Assembly: GCA_030544225.1 (NCBI GenBank)
Contig: CM060485.1
Span: 4,774,001-4,838,000, forward strand
Direction: 5' to 3'
Origin: Skeletonema marinoi
Lineage: Eukaryota; Bacillariophyta; Thalassiosirophyceae; Thalassiosirales; Thalassiosiraceae
DNA length: 64,000 nt
The notes beneath the pieces were generated by a model, which ran no database searches, was not told the DNA's origin, and worked only from the letters and a program-made list of their open reading frames with translations. Numbering within the stretch: the stretch's first letter is position 1; each line of letters starts with the position of its first letter. The translations under genes were made by a program, and so were the position numbers. Below, one piece after another: positions 19,901 to 31,600 of this stretch.

Positions 19901-20755
19901 GATGTTTCAGTGACCCAATGGGAGCATTCTGACCAAGGTTTCGAAAACAAGTGGTCAGGTGAGAGATTCCACCAGAAGAGAATTGTCAAATTCAAGTTCA
20001 AGAGAACGACTCACCTCTACATTGGGCCTCCTGTTGCGGGAGTGACTCAAACTCAGTACTGCTATAAAGATGGGGACGACAAATGTGTCATTATGATGAC
20101 GGTAGAAATGGACGGCATTCCATATTCTGATGTTTTTGCTGTTGAAGTTCGCTGGGCCGCGAGGAGAGTTGGAACAAATGATGTCGCCATCGACGCCGGG
20201 GTGTTTGTAAACTTTATCAAATCAAGCATGTAAGTGATTTTGTCGGTTTGTGTGAAGAATGCAGGTTTCTGCCCCGTGAATACACACTAACTATTGTCTG
20301 TGCCGAATACTGTCTACAGGTTTGCTTCAAAAATAAAGAGTGGAACCTTAATCGAGACAAAGCCAATTCATTTAGACTTGTTTGAAGAAATCAGGACAGT
20401 ACTCACATCCGACGACAATAACACAGAGCTTGCTGGTACCGGAGAGGCAGAGGAAGAGGTGGAAGGCGAGCAATCGCCGGAAGCAGAAGAAGAGGAAATT
20501 GTGCAGGTGCAAACTCAATCCAACAGCCCTCGGAATCAGTTCTCTACCTTGTTTATGTCTCTCCCAAAACCAGTAAAGGTGCTTGCACTTGGAGTGACGT
20601 GTCTTGTTGTGAGGAGATTATTGTTCCACAGCCCTGACCCTACTATAATTGAGTTGTCTCGCCAGGTTGAAGACCTGGGAAAGGAAGTAAAGGAAATCAA
20701 GGCTATGCTTGAAAGTGTCCTCGAGGCTGTAGGGGATGGCAATTGCAAAAGTTAA
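16974..20755 (+). CDS. Large protein with BAR-like coiled coil, VASt lipid-transfer domain and C-terminal TM
   Basis: Exons 16974-18643, 18718-20229 and 20320-20755 give 1205 residues. The introns (74 and 90 bp, GT-AG) keep frame, giving GKKSDGKKSGPLAA and IKSSMFASKIKSG. A GTG-initiated extension to 16920 is disfavoured; ATG 17052 is an alternative start. Residues about 130 to 750 are mostly charged helices with a BAR/F-BAR-like look (SLKQNMHGWGKKIENIF, AYDRTKVLSRTGKNCSQLL). Residues about 920 to 1070 are a VASt domain (GWSDKINPLYSPWLERKGSF, KRIVKFKFKRTTHLYIGPP, GIPYSDVFAVEVRWAARRVG, VNFIKSSM), the sterol-binding fold of Lam/GRAMD1/VAD1 proteins. A helix (VKVLALGVTCLVVRRLLF) and a short coiled coil end it. 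A role in lipid transfer at a membrane contact site is inferred. Confidence 0.8.
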
Positions 20756-20999
20756 TGTTCCTTTCACGATGTGTCACACATTTGAGGTGATGGACAGACA
20801 AGACGAAGCCACACTCAACCATGGCCGACTTCTTCGTCATTTTCCGAAGGACGAGACCACCAAGCTAAGGTTGTTGGCAGGGTTGACTTTGTAGAAGTCA
20901 AAGTAGTTAATTCAGAGAAAGTAATTTTCTAACAAAGCTTTGTTTGAAGGTGACAAAGAGGAACATCTATGTTTACATACGTTTATAATAACGTGCACA
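20756..20999. other. Short convergent intergenic region
   Basis: Lies between two convergent genes and should contain both 3' UTRs. Nothing else is recognised. Confidence 0.4.
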
Positions 21000-21976
21000 T
21001 CAATCGTAGGTCATGCTGCCCCTATTCTTCTTGAAAAAGTTCTCGGGTTCATCAATATTAATTGTACATCGACCTCCTGTACACCGCTCCTCTCCTTCAC
21101 CAGCTTCACCACTATCGAACATGTCCTTAATCATCGCAATAACCTCATCCACAGACCCCCCACACTTGGCAAGATCATCCCTAAACATGTTCTCATCAAA
21201 CGACACTCCATCCATTAGCTTCATCCCGATAATAAGTCGATCAATCTCTTTATTCTGTATAGAAAAGCTTCCATCATTATCGATATCAAGCACAAGAGAA
21301 ATTACCTCTTCCGCCGCTTTCGATTTCAATACAGCTCTCATCCCGTCATTAATTTCCTTATTCTGTCGAATTAGATCCATAAGTTGACTAAGTTGCGACC
21401 CTTGCGTCTCTGACAATTCCCTTAACGCCATCTCAATATCATTCATCCTATCCACTTCTGACTGCAAATCATCTATTTCAGCAGATAATATGTCGTTTTC
21501 TTGGGTGAGCCGACCCTGTTCCTCTCTAATACCATTCAACGCTGTACGAAATGTGTCTTCTTTTGTTAATTGTCGCTCCTTGACCATAACAACTGGTGAA
21601 TGAACCGCTCCTAATCCACTGCTTGCGTAAACTGTGTAGCCTCCTACCCTCCGGGGAATGTCTGTCGCTGAAACCAAAGCCATTCTAGGAATCTGTAATG
21701 CCACATTGACGCCTTGTACTCCCACTAGAAACAAAGAGCAAAGATATCAGAAGAGAAAGAGTAAGTAAGAGCCAAGCTCGTGACAAAACAAATATTTTTG
21801 TTTGTCCGACAAATAAACTTACAATTTCCTACAGCTCCTACACGCAGGATCCACTCTCTCCAACCTGCAGGCTTTGCTTCCTGCTGCTCATCACCACCGT
21901 TGGGAGACCCTACCTGCGGAGGTCCACTATTCACCTGCTGTTTCACTGCATATGCAGCTGCTGCCTGCGTCGCCAT
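21000..21976 (-). CDS. Coiled-coil protein with an EF-hand-like motif
   Basis: Exons (minus) 21976-21823 and 21724-21000 give 292 residues. The 98-bp intron has GTAAGT and TTTCTAG, joining VGAVGN to LGVQGVNV. The N terminus is Ala/Gln-rich (MATQAAAAYAVKQQ). A possible membrane-associated or beta segment follows (VNVALQIPRMALVSATDIPR). A coiled coil of about 90 residues comes next (REEQGRLTQENDILSAEIDD, MNDIEMALRELSET). Then an EF-hand-like loop (LDIDNDGSFSIQNKEIDRL) has Asp at positions 1, 3 and 5 and Gly at 6, but Asn instead of Glu at 12, so calcium binding is uncertain. The tail has a Cys pair (RCTGGRCT). No named family recognised. It is divergent from the type I membrane protein gene. 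Confidence 0.7.
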
Positions 21977-22394
21977 GGTCCGAAGAAATTTTGACTGCGT
22001 TTTTTTTTGTGTTGGAAGATGGAGATGTGAGAGAAGTGTTATATTTTGTGGAAGAAGTGGAAGAAGAAAGCGTGTAAGAAATGTTACGAATGTATCCCCC
22101 CATTGCACCATCAATTGATATCTCTCTCATCTTGGATTAATTCTCTCTCTAGAGGATAAACATAGGTAGAGATTGAAATTCCTTTGATACCATTACCCCC
22201 CTCGATAAGCTTCTGGGGGTACATATACAGTTGTAAGTTCGGGTCATGGAGACGACGGCATGAGAGATGAGAGTTGCCGTTCACATCAGACATCGCCATC
22301 AAAGCTGCGCACTGCACATTGCACTTCGACAATGTCTGAGCCGTCGCTGCAGAAACCACCCCATTCTCTTCGTGTAACCACCGACGCTTTGAAA
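21977..22394. promoter_or_regulatory. Divergent promoter region
   Basis: 418 bp separate the EF-hand-like gene (-) from the type I membrane protein (+). The part nearest the minus gene has a poly-T run (gcgtttttttttgtgtt). Short frames in it look accidental. Confidence 0.4.
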
Positions 22395-23926
22395 ATGAGG
22401 GCTGGATTCACACTAATAATAGCTAGGGTGTTCCTCGTATCTGTGCTCGCGACTTCCGTCACAGCCAAATTAAGGAATGGGCGTTCTCTTGGTAATTGAA
22501 GGGTATAAAACTCCGTCGATGCTTAGCTACTACTCGTCGAAATGAAGTTATTGAATTAGATTTGAATGGCATTCCTGATGAGTGCGAGGGATCAAAGAAT
22601 ATCGAGGCTTGCACTGCCGAGTACAATCTAATGCAAACCATTCTTGCTCAACATAACCTTGAGAGTGTGCCCAAGGTCTGTGAAGGAGAAGATTCCGACA
22701 CTCTCGAGAAATGCCTCACAGAATGGGATTTAACTCAAATTATTCTTGGCCTTAGTGATACCAAGATTCCTCCTGAATGTGAAGGACTCGAGAAAGAAAA
22801 TAAGCTCAAGAAATGCCTCCAAGAGCACACATTAAGCCCTACATCATATCCGACACCTTTTCCTACAACTGTTCCAACAACAAATTCTCCTACAAAGTCT
22901 CCGACGTTACAGCCGATACAAAGCCCAATTCAACCTTCAAGTGAGGGTATTTCATTCACCACATCTTCTTTAGGGGCAAAAGAGGCTGTACTTGATGTCG
23001 GAACCTTTCTTATGAGCCTAACAACATATTCTCAAACAAGCAGAGAAATCACAATCACAACCGAGGTAGGGGTACTTTCAAGAGAACACGAGTTGGCAGC
23101 AGCTCGTCAACATCTCAGGGAAGTCTACGAGGACGCGTTTCATGTTCCTGTTGTCACTGTCGATCTTCAATTTGTTGACGGTGGCGTAACTGCATTATCA
23201 AAGTCTGATAGTATCCAGCATTCAACGTTCTTTGGCAACGCGACGTTTGTAGAGGAAGCTACACACTCGCTACCGACATTGTCACAGTTGGAGTCTGAGA
23301 CACTGAAAGCATTCTCAGGTACCTCAAAAGATGCATTCATTAAGAAATATCACTTCCTGGCTACAGGAGCACCTTCTTACTTTGGAGTGAAGTATAGATA
23401 CGATGTAAGTGTAAGAAAGCTCAACAAAATCGAGGTAGGCAACACTGCCGCAGCAACACAAGACATTCAAGGAATTCAAGGAATAAACGAGGAAACAAAA
23501 GAAGCATCTACTGCACCTAGTGGGATGTTTGTTGGTGTAATGATAGTGTTTGCGTTTGTTGTTGTTGTTACACTGACTGGGTTGGCAGTTCTAGTTCGCA
23601 AAAGACAACTTGATAGAGTACTTTCAGCACAAAATTTACATGATGACTTTATTTTGGAAGAGGTCAATGTCATCTGTTCAAATGTTGGAAGTGATGTGTC
23701 TCTGTCACCTGTACAATTGTTAGAAGCTGATGATTTCCAAAGTCACAGCAGCGATAGTATTTCTCATCTAAGTATAGATCTATCTGGAGGTATCGATGAT
23801 GATGAAAAAAGTGGAGGAGGCGGTAGCACATGGAGCTACGACTCAAAGAGGGACACACCACATATTGATGTTGAGTTGGACATTGGCAGTCATTGCAAGG
23901 AGCTGCTTTCGGGAGAGACGCCGTAA
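22395..23926 (+). CDS. Type I membrane protein, receptor-like, with Cys-repeat ectodomain
   Basis: Proposed exons 22395-22491 and 22527-23926 give 498 residues. The first encodes a signal peptide (MRAGFTLIIARVFLVSVLAT SVTA). A 35-bp GTAATT-to-TTAG intron brings the long downstream frame into phase; this is unusually short and should be confirmed. The ectodomain has three similar Cys motifs (GIPDECEGS-KNIEAC, SVPKVCEGEDSDTLEKC, KIPPECEGL-KLKKC), a Pro/Thr linker (PTPFPTTVPTTNSPTKSPT), and a globular domain (residues about 145 to 320; ITITTEVGVLSREHELAAAR). One TM (GMFVGVMIVFAFVVVVTLTG LAVLV, about 364 to 390) precedes a cytosolic acidic/Ser tail. The globular domain is related to that of the gene at 28696. 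Function unknown; likely a diatom surface receptor-like family. Confidence 0.72.
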
Positions 23927-24045
23927 GGATAGTCATCTATGTAGATCCGTAACTTTTGTTATATGGTACATATTATTACTTTTGTGAATGAAGCTTCGTG
24001 TTTGCCACCTAAATATCAAGTAAGTGTTTGCATCGTACGCAGATG

Positions 24046-24918
24046 CTAACTGTAATCAACATCGGCTTCAACTGGAGAATCAGGCAAGTGACTCACAAAC
24101 ATGAATGTGTCACTTCTCATGATTGCATCATTGGGAGACTTTCCATACACCGATACATTATCTAGACACTTTTTATCATCATCAAGAAACACAGCCATGT
24201 AACTAGACAACCCTCCAGCCCAACACATAGAAGAGATGAGCTGACCTCCAGTGAAGTACCACTGCGTCCCATACGAACCACATTCTTTCAGAGCTAAATA
24301 ATACTCTCCCATACAAGTGTCCACAAAAGTTTCATCATTGTCGCCATCTTTATAATCAACAGATATACAATAGTGAGGACGATCATATGATTCAACCATG
24401 ACGTATGAGCCGTCAGAGAGGACATTCCACTTTTGCGATTCATCATGTTTGCATGGTTCGACAGCATCTTTGAACGTATAGTCCTCGTCGACATCCGAAG
24501 TGATGCACTTGCCAGGGCAGCTAGTGGGGAGTATGTAGAAAGCTTCTTCTTTATGAACCCCATCCCAGTGATCTCCACCTCTGCCCGACTTACCGCTCTT
24601 GCCACTCCAGCCACTGCCACTGCCACTGCCACTCCAGCCACTATGCTCACTGTGACTCCAGTCAGTCGATCCACTCCAACCGCCCCAGCTCTTTCCTCCC
24701 TTTCCGCCCCGTAGTTCCCTCTGCCAAGTATCAGATCGAGAAGACTTAAGCTTTCGTAGATTTCTGTTACGAACAAACTTGATATGCTTTTCATTTTCCC
24801 TAACAAATGCTAGTGTAGATTCTTCCAACTCTTGTTTTGTCCACTCCGATGTTTTGCTTGCTTTTGCTGCCACAGATGCAACTCCAGCAGCCGCAATGGC
24901 AAATGCTGCAGTCTTCAT
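24046..24918 (-). CDS. Secreted Gly/Ser-rich protein with beta-trefoil (ricin-B-like) domain
   Basis: This 290-residue protein has a signal peptide (MKTAAFAIAAAGVASVAAKA), then a Trp/Gly/Ser-rich tract (WSGSGSGSGWSGKSGKSGRGG) with Lys-Ser spacing like other wall-associated proteins here. Residues about 125 to 270 show repeated Cys and Q-W-type motifs (SQKWNV, TQWYFTGGQL, HYCISVDYKDGDN) that fit a carbohydrate-binding beta-trefoil of the ricin-B lectin fold. Only the lectin-like fold is inferred; no enzymatic domain is present. A wall or mucilage protein is the most likely role. It is convergent with the type I membrane protein gene. Confidence 0.65.
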   Translation of the reverse strand: MKTAAFAIAAAGVASVAAKASKTSEWTKQELEESTLAFVRENEKHIKFVRNRNLRKLKSSRSDTWQRELRGGKGGKSWGGWSGSTDWSHSEHSGWSGSGSGSGWSGKSGKSGRGGDHWDGVHKEEAFYILPTSCPGKCITSDVDEDYTFKDAVEPCKHDESQKWNVLSDGSYVMVESYDRPHYCISVDYKDGDNDETFVDTCMGEYYLALKECGSYGTQWYFTGGQLISSMCWAGGLSSYMAVFLDDDKKCLDNVSVYGKSPNDAIMRSDTFMFVSHLPDSPVEADVDYS

Positions 24919-25204
24919 GCTGCTTTAATTTCTTCAAAATAGAACGCTGCAGTTGCCGCGAGCTTGCTTTGTTAAGTTACACGCTGACTTCGTTCAGCAC
25001 GCCAGTAGGATTGTAGAGTGAGAGGCGGGCGACTATCTTTGAATAATTCGTGCTCAAAAATTTGAGGCGGCAATATACTGAATTCCTTCGTTAGTAGGAT
25101 TGTGACATATCACATGAGGGTTTAGATGGCAGAAAATGTACTGTCTCGAGACAAGCTGAAAGCTAACACATGAAACTTTTTCAAAAATTAGATTGTGCGT
25201 GACC
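24919..25204. promoter_or_regulatory. Divergent promoter region before MED14
   Basis: 286 bp between the lectin-like gene (-) and MED14 (+). AT-rich with no recognisable gene. Confidence 0.4.
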
Positions 25205-28200
25205 ATGAACTCTGAAGGCAGCACCAAGCCGCCACCAGGGCCACCGCCTCTGCCTCTATCACAGACAGAAAATGGTGCACTGTCAATGGCCCCTCTATCA
25301 ACAGTTGTGAATTCTGCAACAGACTCTCTGTATCAAGATTTATACAACCTCGTTTACAGTGATGTCAAAATCGTCTCTGTTGCAAAAAATAATACTGCTA
25401 CCAACAATTCAGGAGATGGAAATGCTTCCTCGGCTGAAGATAAACTCAATGCAACTGTAGGAGCACCTTCAAATCCCAATGATGCTCTTCTTGAAACGAG
25501 GAAGGCAAAGATGGCCAATTTATCATTTGCACAACGACGACACGAACTCACTCGTAGGATTGTCCAACACACCAAATCAGTAGCACATTGCTATGCTCTC
25601 ACAGCGGCATCACTGCCCAAAAGTCACTCATCGCTGCAGTATCATAAGCTGCTCAAGTCATCTTCGTCATCGCCACTGCTATCTCCCACGTCATCCAACA
25701 CCGCCAAAATTCACGAACCACCGCCACGTCTAGGAGCGACTGTCCAGGTTTCATCCGATGCACTACAATTTGTAAAATCGGGGTGGATATCGCAAGATGA
25801 AGCACAAGATGCATTATATTTCCATCATGATGAATTATGGAAGGCTAGGGGTCATTGTCATGATGTTTTGGGTGCATTGTGCGTCCTGTCAACGCCCAAT
25901 CATAACGATAATGGTGGTGGTGGCAATAGAGGTGGCGGATTCTGGCCCGATTTTCCAACAGATGTAGCGCTGGCTGTTGATCCGTATGGTGTGTCCAAAG
26001 AAAAATCATACTCACCATCTGAGTTGAAAGCAAGATTAGCTTCTGCAATAAGAAGAAAGTTAGTTTTGGGTGAGGTGGGTTCAATTCGAAACAACAACGA
26101 AGCGAAGAAGTTGACATCACAACTCCCCTGGCGAATCGTCTTTGAACAAGGTGGTGGTTCTATTCGATTAACATACGGTTCGCCCCGTACAGTGTCCACT
26201 GCTGAGGCATTGCGGCAGAGATCTGCTGCAAAAGAAGAAGAAGAAGAAGATTGTGAAATCAATTTACAACAGTATCCAATGGAAGCACGGCTCTCTGTCC
26301 TTTCAGAAGATTCAAACGCGTCGTGGAAGCTGCTCTCGCTGCATGTGCGCTGCTCTCCAAAAACAGGAGAATCCGACCACCAACTAGGAATGAATAAGAA
26401 ACAAATGTTTGATCTGCACAGGATTGGTGAACGTGCTATGATTGTGGAGGAGGCTATTTGCAGAAAGGCAAATGAAGCAATGAAAAATACAACATCCACA
26501 ACAACAAGTGAAGAGGAAAATGCAATGGAGATAGATGGAGAGAAATCAATCGAGACTGCTTCATCTCCGCTCATACCCCGACCACTCCTCCGGTTGTTTG
26601 AAGTAACACATGCATTTTCGCTATCTCTTCAGCTAGAAATGTTGTCTTCCCAGGCGGAGGCACTGCGTCGTGGAGCATGGGGTGGAGCTGCCGGAGTAAA
26701 GGAAACACTGGGGGATGGGATTGCAGTATCACCAGCGTACTTTTTTGATTCAGAAAGTGATGTTGGCAATAAATCCGACAAGAACAATCGGCCTGCTCCG
26801 ATAGCGGTCATGGCAGTCCATTTTTGGCTGTGTGATGATCGATATGGATCTCCACGAGTAGGCGATATTATTTGTAGCGACGAAGACACAGCAAACAGCG
26901 AGAAAGACGATTCATCTTCGATTATAGGCGCAGGTCCTGGCCAGCGTCGTGACGATAATTTTCTACCAGCATCGGATAACAAGGGAAAGGAACGACTATC
27001 TTTGTGCATAAGAGCAGTCCCAATGGTCGGGCTTGTGGTTTCACTGAGCGGATCTGATGCCGAAAACGACATGACTACAGAGAGCCATCATCTGAAGAGA
27101 AACGCTGACAAACTGCTTTCATCTATACAAAATCCATTTCAATTGTCAATGTCCGACGCTCTTTTAGCGGCCACAGTGCTTTGTGCCGAGCGTCGATGCC
27201 ATGCTGTCGTCAATGCACTCAATCGCACAAAAGCAAGTCATTTGCCTCCGTGGATTCATTTGGAAGTCGAGTGTGGGTCAATAACCGTTGCTGGCAGAAT
27301 ATCATATCAACATTTTCCGTTAAAAACGAGACCTCCGACAGTGTTGTTTCGATTGGCGTGTGATTCTCGCACTGGCAGGTTTCTACCAACATTTCATCGT
27401 TCGATTTCCATTCTTCGTCGACTTGCCTGCAATGATCCTTCAACAAGTGACATTCAGTTTGTAAGTAATGTAGCTATGGCGTCAGCCCGTCAAGCCAAAG
27501 GCAATGTGTTTACGAAAAAAGTAGGTGAGCGCGAATCCACTGGACGTTTGGTTCGTGACGCGTTTGACGCCCTATCAAGATCGATGGATACATTAGGTCG
27601 AAAATGTGGTGTGGGCGGACTCTGGAATGAAAGTGATGTTCTTCGTTCAAAGTCACTCAGGGAAAAGTCAGTTGAACAGTCAGTGGATCAAACATGGGCG
27701 TCACTGATAACATGCTCTGGTATCGCAGCTGTATTTGGAGTAGCAGGGATTGCCTTAAAAGTTTCAAGTGGAGTAGATCCAGTGATTGATATGTAAGTAA
27801 ATTCAAAACGATGTGTCACTCATTTTTGCTGTTGAACATTCCTTCTCTAACATAAATCTTGCAGGTCTGGTGGTGTAATCTTTGATGAAGCAAATGCAAA
27901 CCTCATCCGCGTTCCGCCGTTGAGTGTACCTTTGAGCCAGAAAATAGTTGAAAAGAGAGTAAAAGAAGGCGACGGCGAGACGAAGACAAAATCTGAACTG
28001 CAGAGTGAATTGTTTGCCGTTTCTGCCAAAGCAAACACTGAAACTCTGGAATTAGTTTGTTTTGATGTACTGACGACTATGAAGTCAGCATCTTCTGTCC
28101 CAATGCGTATGAAATATGCATCTATCAAACAGCTCGAAGGAAACGAATCAGCAGAGTTGGATGCTGCTAGGCCAGCAAAGAGGGTCAAAACTAGCTCAGA

Positions 28201-28273
28201 GTCAAAGTGTCAACACATTTTGACGGAGGTCGAACATGCAACACAGTGGATCGATGCAGTGTTGGGGTCGTAG
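25205..28273 (+). CDS. MED14: Mediator complex subunit 14 homologue
   Basis: Exons 25205-27792 and 27865-28273 give 998 residues. The 72-bp intron (GTAAGT to TTGCAG) joins VIDM to SGGVIFDEAN. A TTG-initiated extension to 25193 was not used because the ATG at 25205 starts MNSEGSTKPPPGPPPLPL. The region around residues 95-230 matches the MED14 N-terminal domain: RRHELTRRIVQHTKSVAHCY and then GWISQDEAQDALYFHHDELWKARGHCHDVLGALCVL, where MED14 proteins have the helix before their DLFHxHEEL-type motif. Downstream, FPTDVALAVDPYG and NASWKLLSLHVRC agree. MED14 is the scaffold that joins head, middle and tail modules of Mediator for RNA polymerase II. It is shorter than animal or plant MED14, as in other microbial eukaryotes, and carries low-complexity insertions. 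Confidence 0.8.
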
Positions 28274-28695
28274 CGCTAAAATAAACATTATGGGACAGGA
28301 ACTTCTTTTCAGCATCTTCTCTGCACGTGTTTTCGACGGTGGACATTGTGGTGGAAGCAGGGGCCCAGCGCCTTCCCCACCTTATGTCCTACCTGTGCCA
28401 TTCTCAACAAGATGCTGGGGTTTCTCGATAGGAATTAGTACAGAAGTACGAAAATGTTACAAGACTGATTCATTGCAAGAAAGCCCCCCTTTTTCATGTT
28501 GGATTTGGCGCATTCAATGACATCAAATTCAAACAGTCCACTCCACATTCAGACACATCCAGCCGTGCCCAGCACAACTGCTGCCTCTACGCTTAGGTCA
28601 ACGTTGCGCTGTATTAGCTGTGAACGCTTATATTAGCTTGTGGCAGTGGCGTTGTTTTGGTGCCTTCTACTGTATATAAGATCAACATTTTCAAT
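28274..28695. promoter_or_regulatory. Intergenic promoter region
   Basis: 422 bp between MED14 and the next plus-strand gene. A TATATAAG sequence at 28673-28680 is only 16 bp from the proposed ATG, too close for a classic TATA box unless the leader is extremely short, so its role is uncertain. Confidence 0.35.
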
Positions 28696-31600
28696 ATGAA
28701 ACTTTTTCGTGTAGCTATCTTGGTAGCTGCACAACTCCAACCTACACAAGCAAAGGAGGACGTGGTCAGAGCTGTAGACGCGGTAAATTTTGATTCCGGG
28801 AGTACATTTGTGACTGACTTCAGCTCGGCACCTACCGATAGTCCGACATTTCATCCACTCAAAGGAACTCCTCTCCCAAAAAGATGCGAGAATGAAATTA
28901 ACCATGGACGGCCACTATCCAAATTTTGCACGAAATGGCTAGAGGTAAATGACGACTTCATTATGCCAACGCATTCTCCCTCCGAAGCTCCATCGGCAGC
29001 TCCATCTCCATTTTACAATGTTGAGTCCTCCACATTCATCGGTGACAACGATCGCCCTTCGTTGGTTGTCGACATATACTCGGTTGATGATACATTCATC
29101 GAATTATTCCGACCAAACATTCCTTTGGGCGAAAAATCAAACCTAAAGATTGATGCAGTAGCAGGTGCTCCGACCAAAGTGACTATGTTAAAGTTTAATA
29201 TCGGCGTGACGATGAACCAAGTCCTAAATAATGTAGGTGTATCATTGAAGTCTGCCAAACTTGCTCTGTATGCCAAGAATACAGGAACTACTGATCAGTT
29301 TGGTGGATACATTGAGGAAATAGACACAAATTGGTCTGAAGAAACTACTGTGTGGCGTGATTATGTCAAAGGGGGACCGACAGCAAAGAAGGATGCAGAG
29401 AAGTTGTTACCAAGTGCAAACGACACATTGGCTTCATTTGAAGCAGTATCGCCTTCTAAATGGGCTGAAGCAGATGTTTCAGAGAGGTTTCAGGAGATTA
29501 TGGCGGATTGGAGTAACACGGCTGTTTCACAATTTGCAGTGCGCATGACTACTGACAAAAGTGAAGGAGTAGTGTATGCTTCGAAAGAGAACATTCAGTT
29601 TGGACCGAAGCTGAGTCTCGTTTTTGAGTTCGAGGGCACTTCTCTGGAGGTGGCAGCGGCAGCTGCTGCAGCAAGCAGCTTCGGCGAAACAATTATAACG
29701 TCGAAACCCACATCAAAGGCTACTTCAAACCCAACGAATGCCCCCACGGTAGTTCCGAGCCCTCTACCAACACCATTACCTTCATCGTCACCCACTTCCA
29801 GCCCTGTGCTATCAACAGCTAGTCCTGCCATCCAAAGTGAAAGTCCTGTTGCCACGACATCAACTCCTTTTGTTGTCACATCACCTCCCACGACTTTATC
29901 CCCAGTTATGAATACTCCATTGCCAACATCAACACCTAGTCGACCTCCTTCTCCGCTGCCAACTCCGTTACCAACAACTGCAGTAGTCACAGAGGAACCT
30001 ACTGAAAGTTCTGCCACCACCGTAACTACTGCAACTTCTGTAGTTTCTCAAATGTTTCAATTGAAGATTGCTGTGACAACAGAGGAAGTCCGTGGAAGAA
30101 AACTCAGGGGCACACGAGAGCTCAGTTCATTCATGTCTCTAGATGAAAAAGAGCGCCCTGCTCTTGAAAAGCACCTGATGAACGTTTACAATGAATCTCT
30201 AACCAGCTCTCCGGAACGAGTTGACGTCACCTTTGTGAATGACGATATGGACGTCAAGATTGTCAGTATCAATAAGGTGGTCCGATCAAATGCATTCAAA
30301 ATAAGTGGTAAGCTTTGTTTTGTTCCGTTTCAAAAACAAGTTGTTGATTGTCTGATTGGTCTATTCTCACCCATCGCCTTGCCTTATCTCTAGCAATCTT
30401 TTTGGATCCCAGGATTGCTTCAATTGCTGCCAATGAAGCTTCAGCAGTACTAGACCGAGCAACTCTGCACGCATTCACCGGGGCTGAAAATACTGAATTT
30501 GTCTCGATTCTCAAAGAGACTGGAGATCCGATCATTAGTAGCTCTGAGCAAATCACAGTTGATGTGTCTAAGATGTCATTCTCGATCGGACCACTATCAG
30601 ATCAAAGCATTCAATCTGCAACTGCGACAGAAGCGAGTGCCAATGCAAGGAAAGAAAGTTCTAAAGATGCGGCAGGATGGGCTGGACCTGCACTTGCCAT
30701 TTGTGCATCTTTGGTAATCATGGCATCCGCTTTAGCTTCTTTCATCCTGATACGACAACGCCGCAATCTCTATTCGTACGATGGAAAGCATAAAAATGCA
30801 ACCAACAAACCTTCGAGCCCAACTAATACTGAGGCGGTGACCCCATCTCCAACATCATTTGCAGGTAGATTCCAGAAGAAGAAGAAGAAGTTTGATTATA
30901 CTGAATTTGATGATCCAGAAGACATGTCTACAAATTTGGATTACGATTTAAGCCCGGTGACTCCACAGAAGTTCGTTAAAGAACAACCAGCAGATTTAGA
31001 TTGTCCCCCAAACATCAAGTTCTCACATTTTCAATGTAGATCATTCGACGATTCAACTGTAAGCAATGTCAGTGCCCATATACATGCTGGCATGGGCATG
31101 TTCAAATCACCCCAAAGAATTACTACAGTAGCTGACAGTGACAAATCGGGCATTGAATCGCCATTTCGATTTGACAACATACTTGGCAATGATAATGACC
31201 TACAAGTCGATGGCAGCACTCCAAACTTCCTCGTCGATGACGACTCTGCCTCAGATATCCCCTCCGAATTATACAATATGTCGATGGATGATTCTGCAAC
31301 AGTTCAATCTCATGATCTGGCTGCTGTTTATGGAGCGAAGACATTTATGCTGGATGATATGATCAAAACAAAAGGTGCATCATTTATGGACATGCCACCT
31401 CCGCCTAGCGATGCAGCGAGTGAAAACTCATCTCAACAAGACTTCCCATCAGACCCGTTCTACGAAAATGGCGGAAGCGAAGCAAGCTATCAAAAGGAAA
31501 TCAATGATGAGTTGAACAAGGTGATGTTGATACTCAATGAACCAACAGCAGAGGATGACAAGATGGAAAATGAAGGCGACGACAACTCTGAAGATCATGG

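Noticed and set aside
24046-24918. Toxin gene, because of the ricin-B-like fold
   Set aside because: Only a secreted lectin-type fold with a Gly/Ser tract is present; there is no catalytic toxin domain.
25900-27072. Long antisense frames inside MED14
   Set aside because: They are shadows produced by the codon use of a convincing, spliced plus-strand gene.
28673-28680. TATA box for the 28696 gene
   Set aside because: It lies 16 bp from the ATG, so a normal start of transcription would fall inside the signal peptide; kept only as a note.
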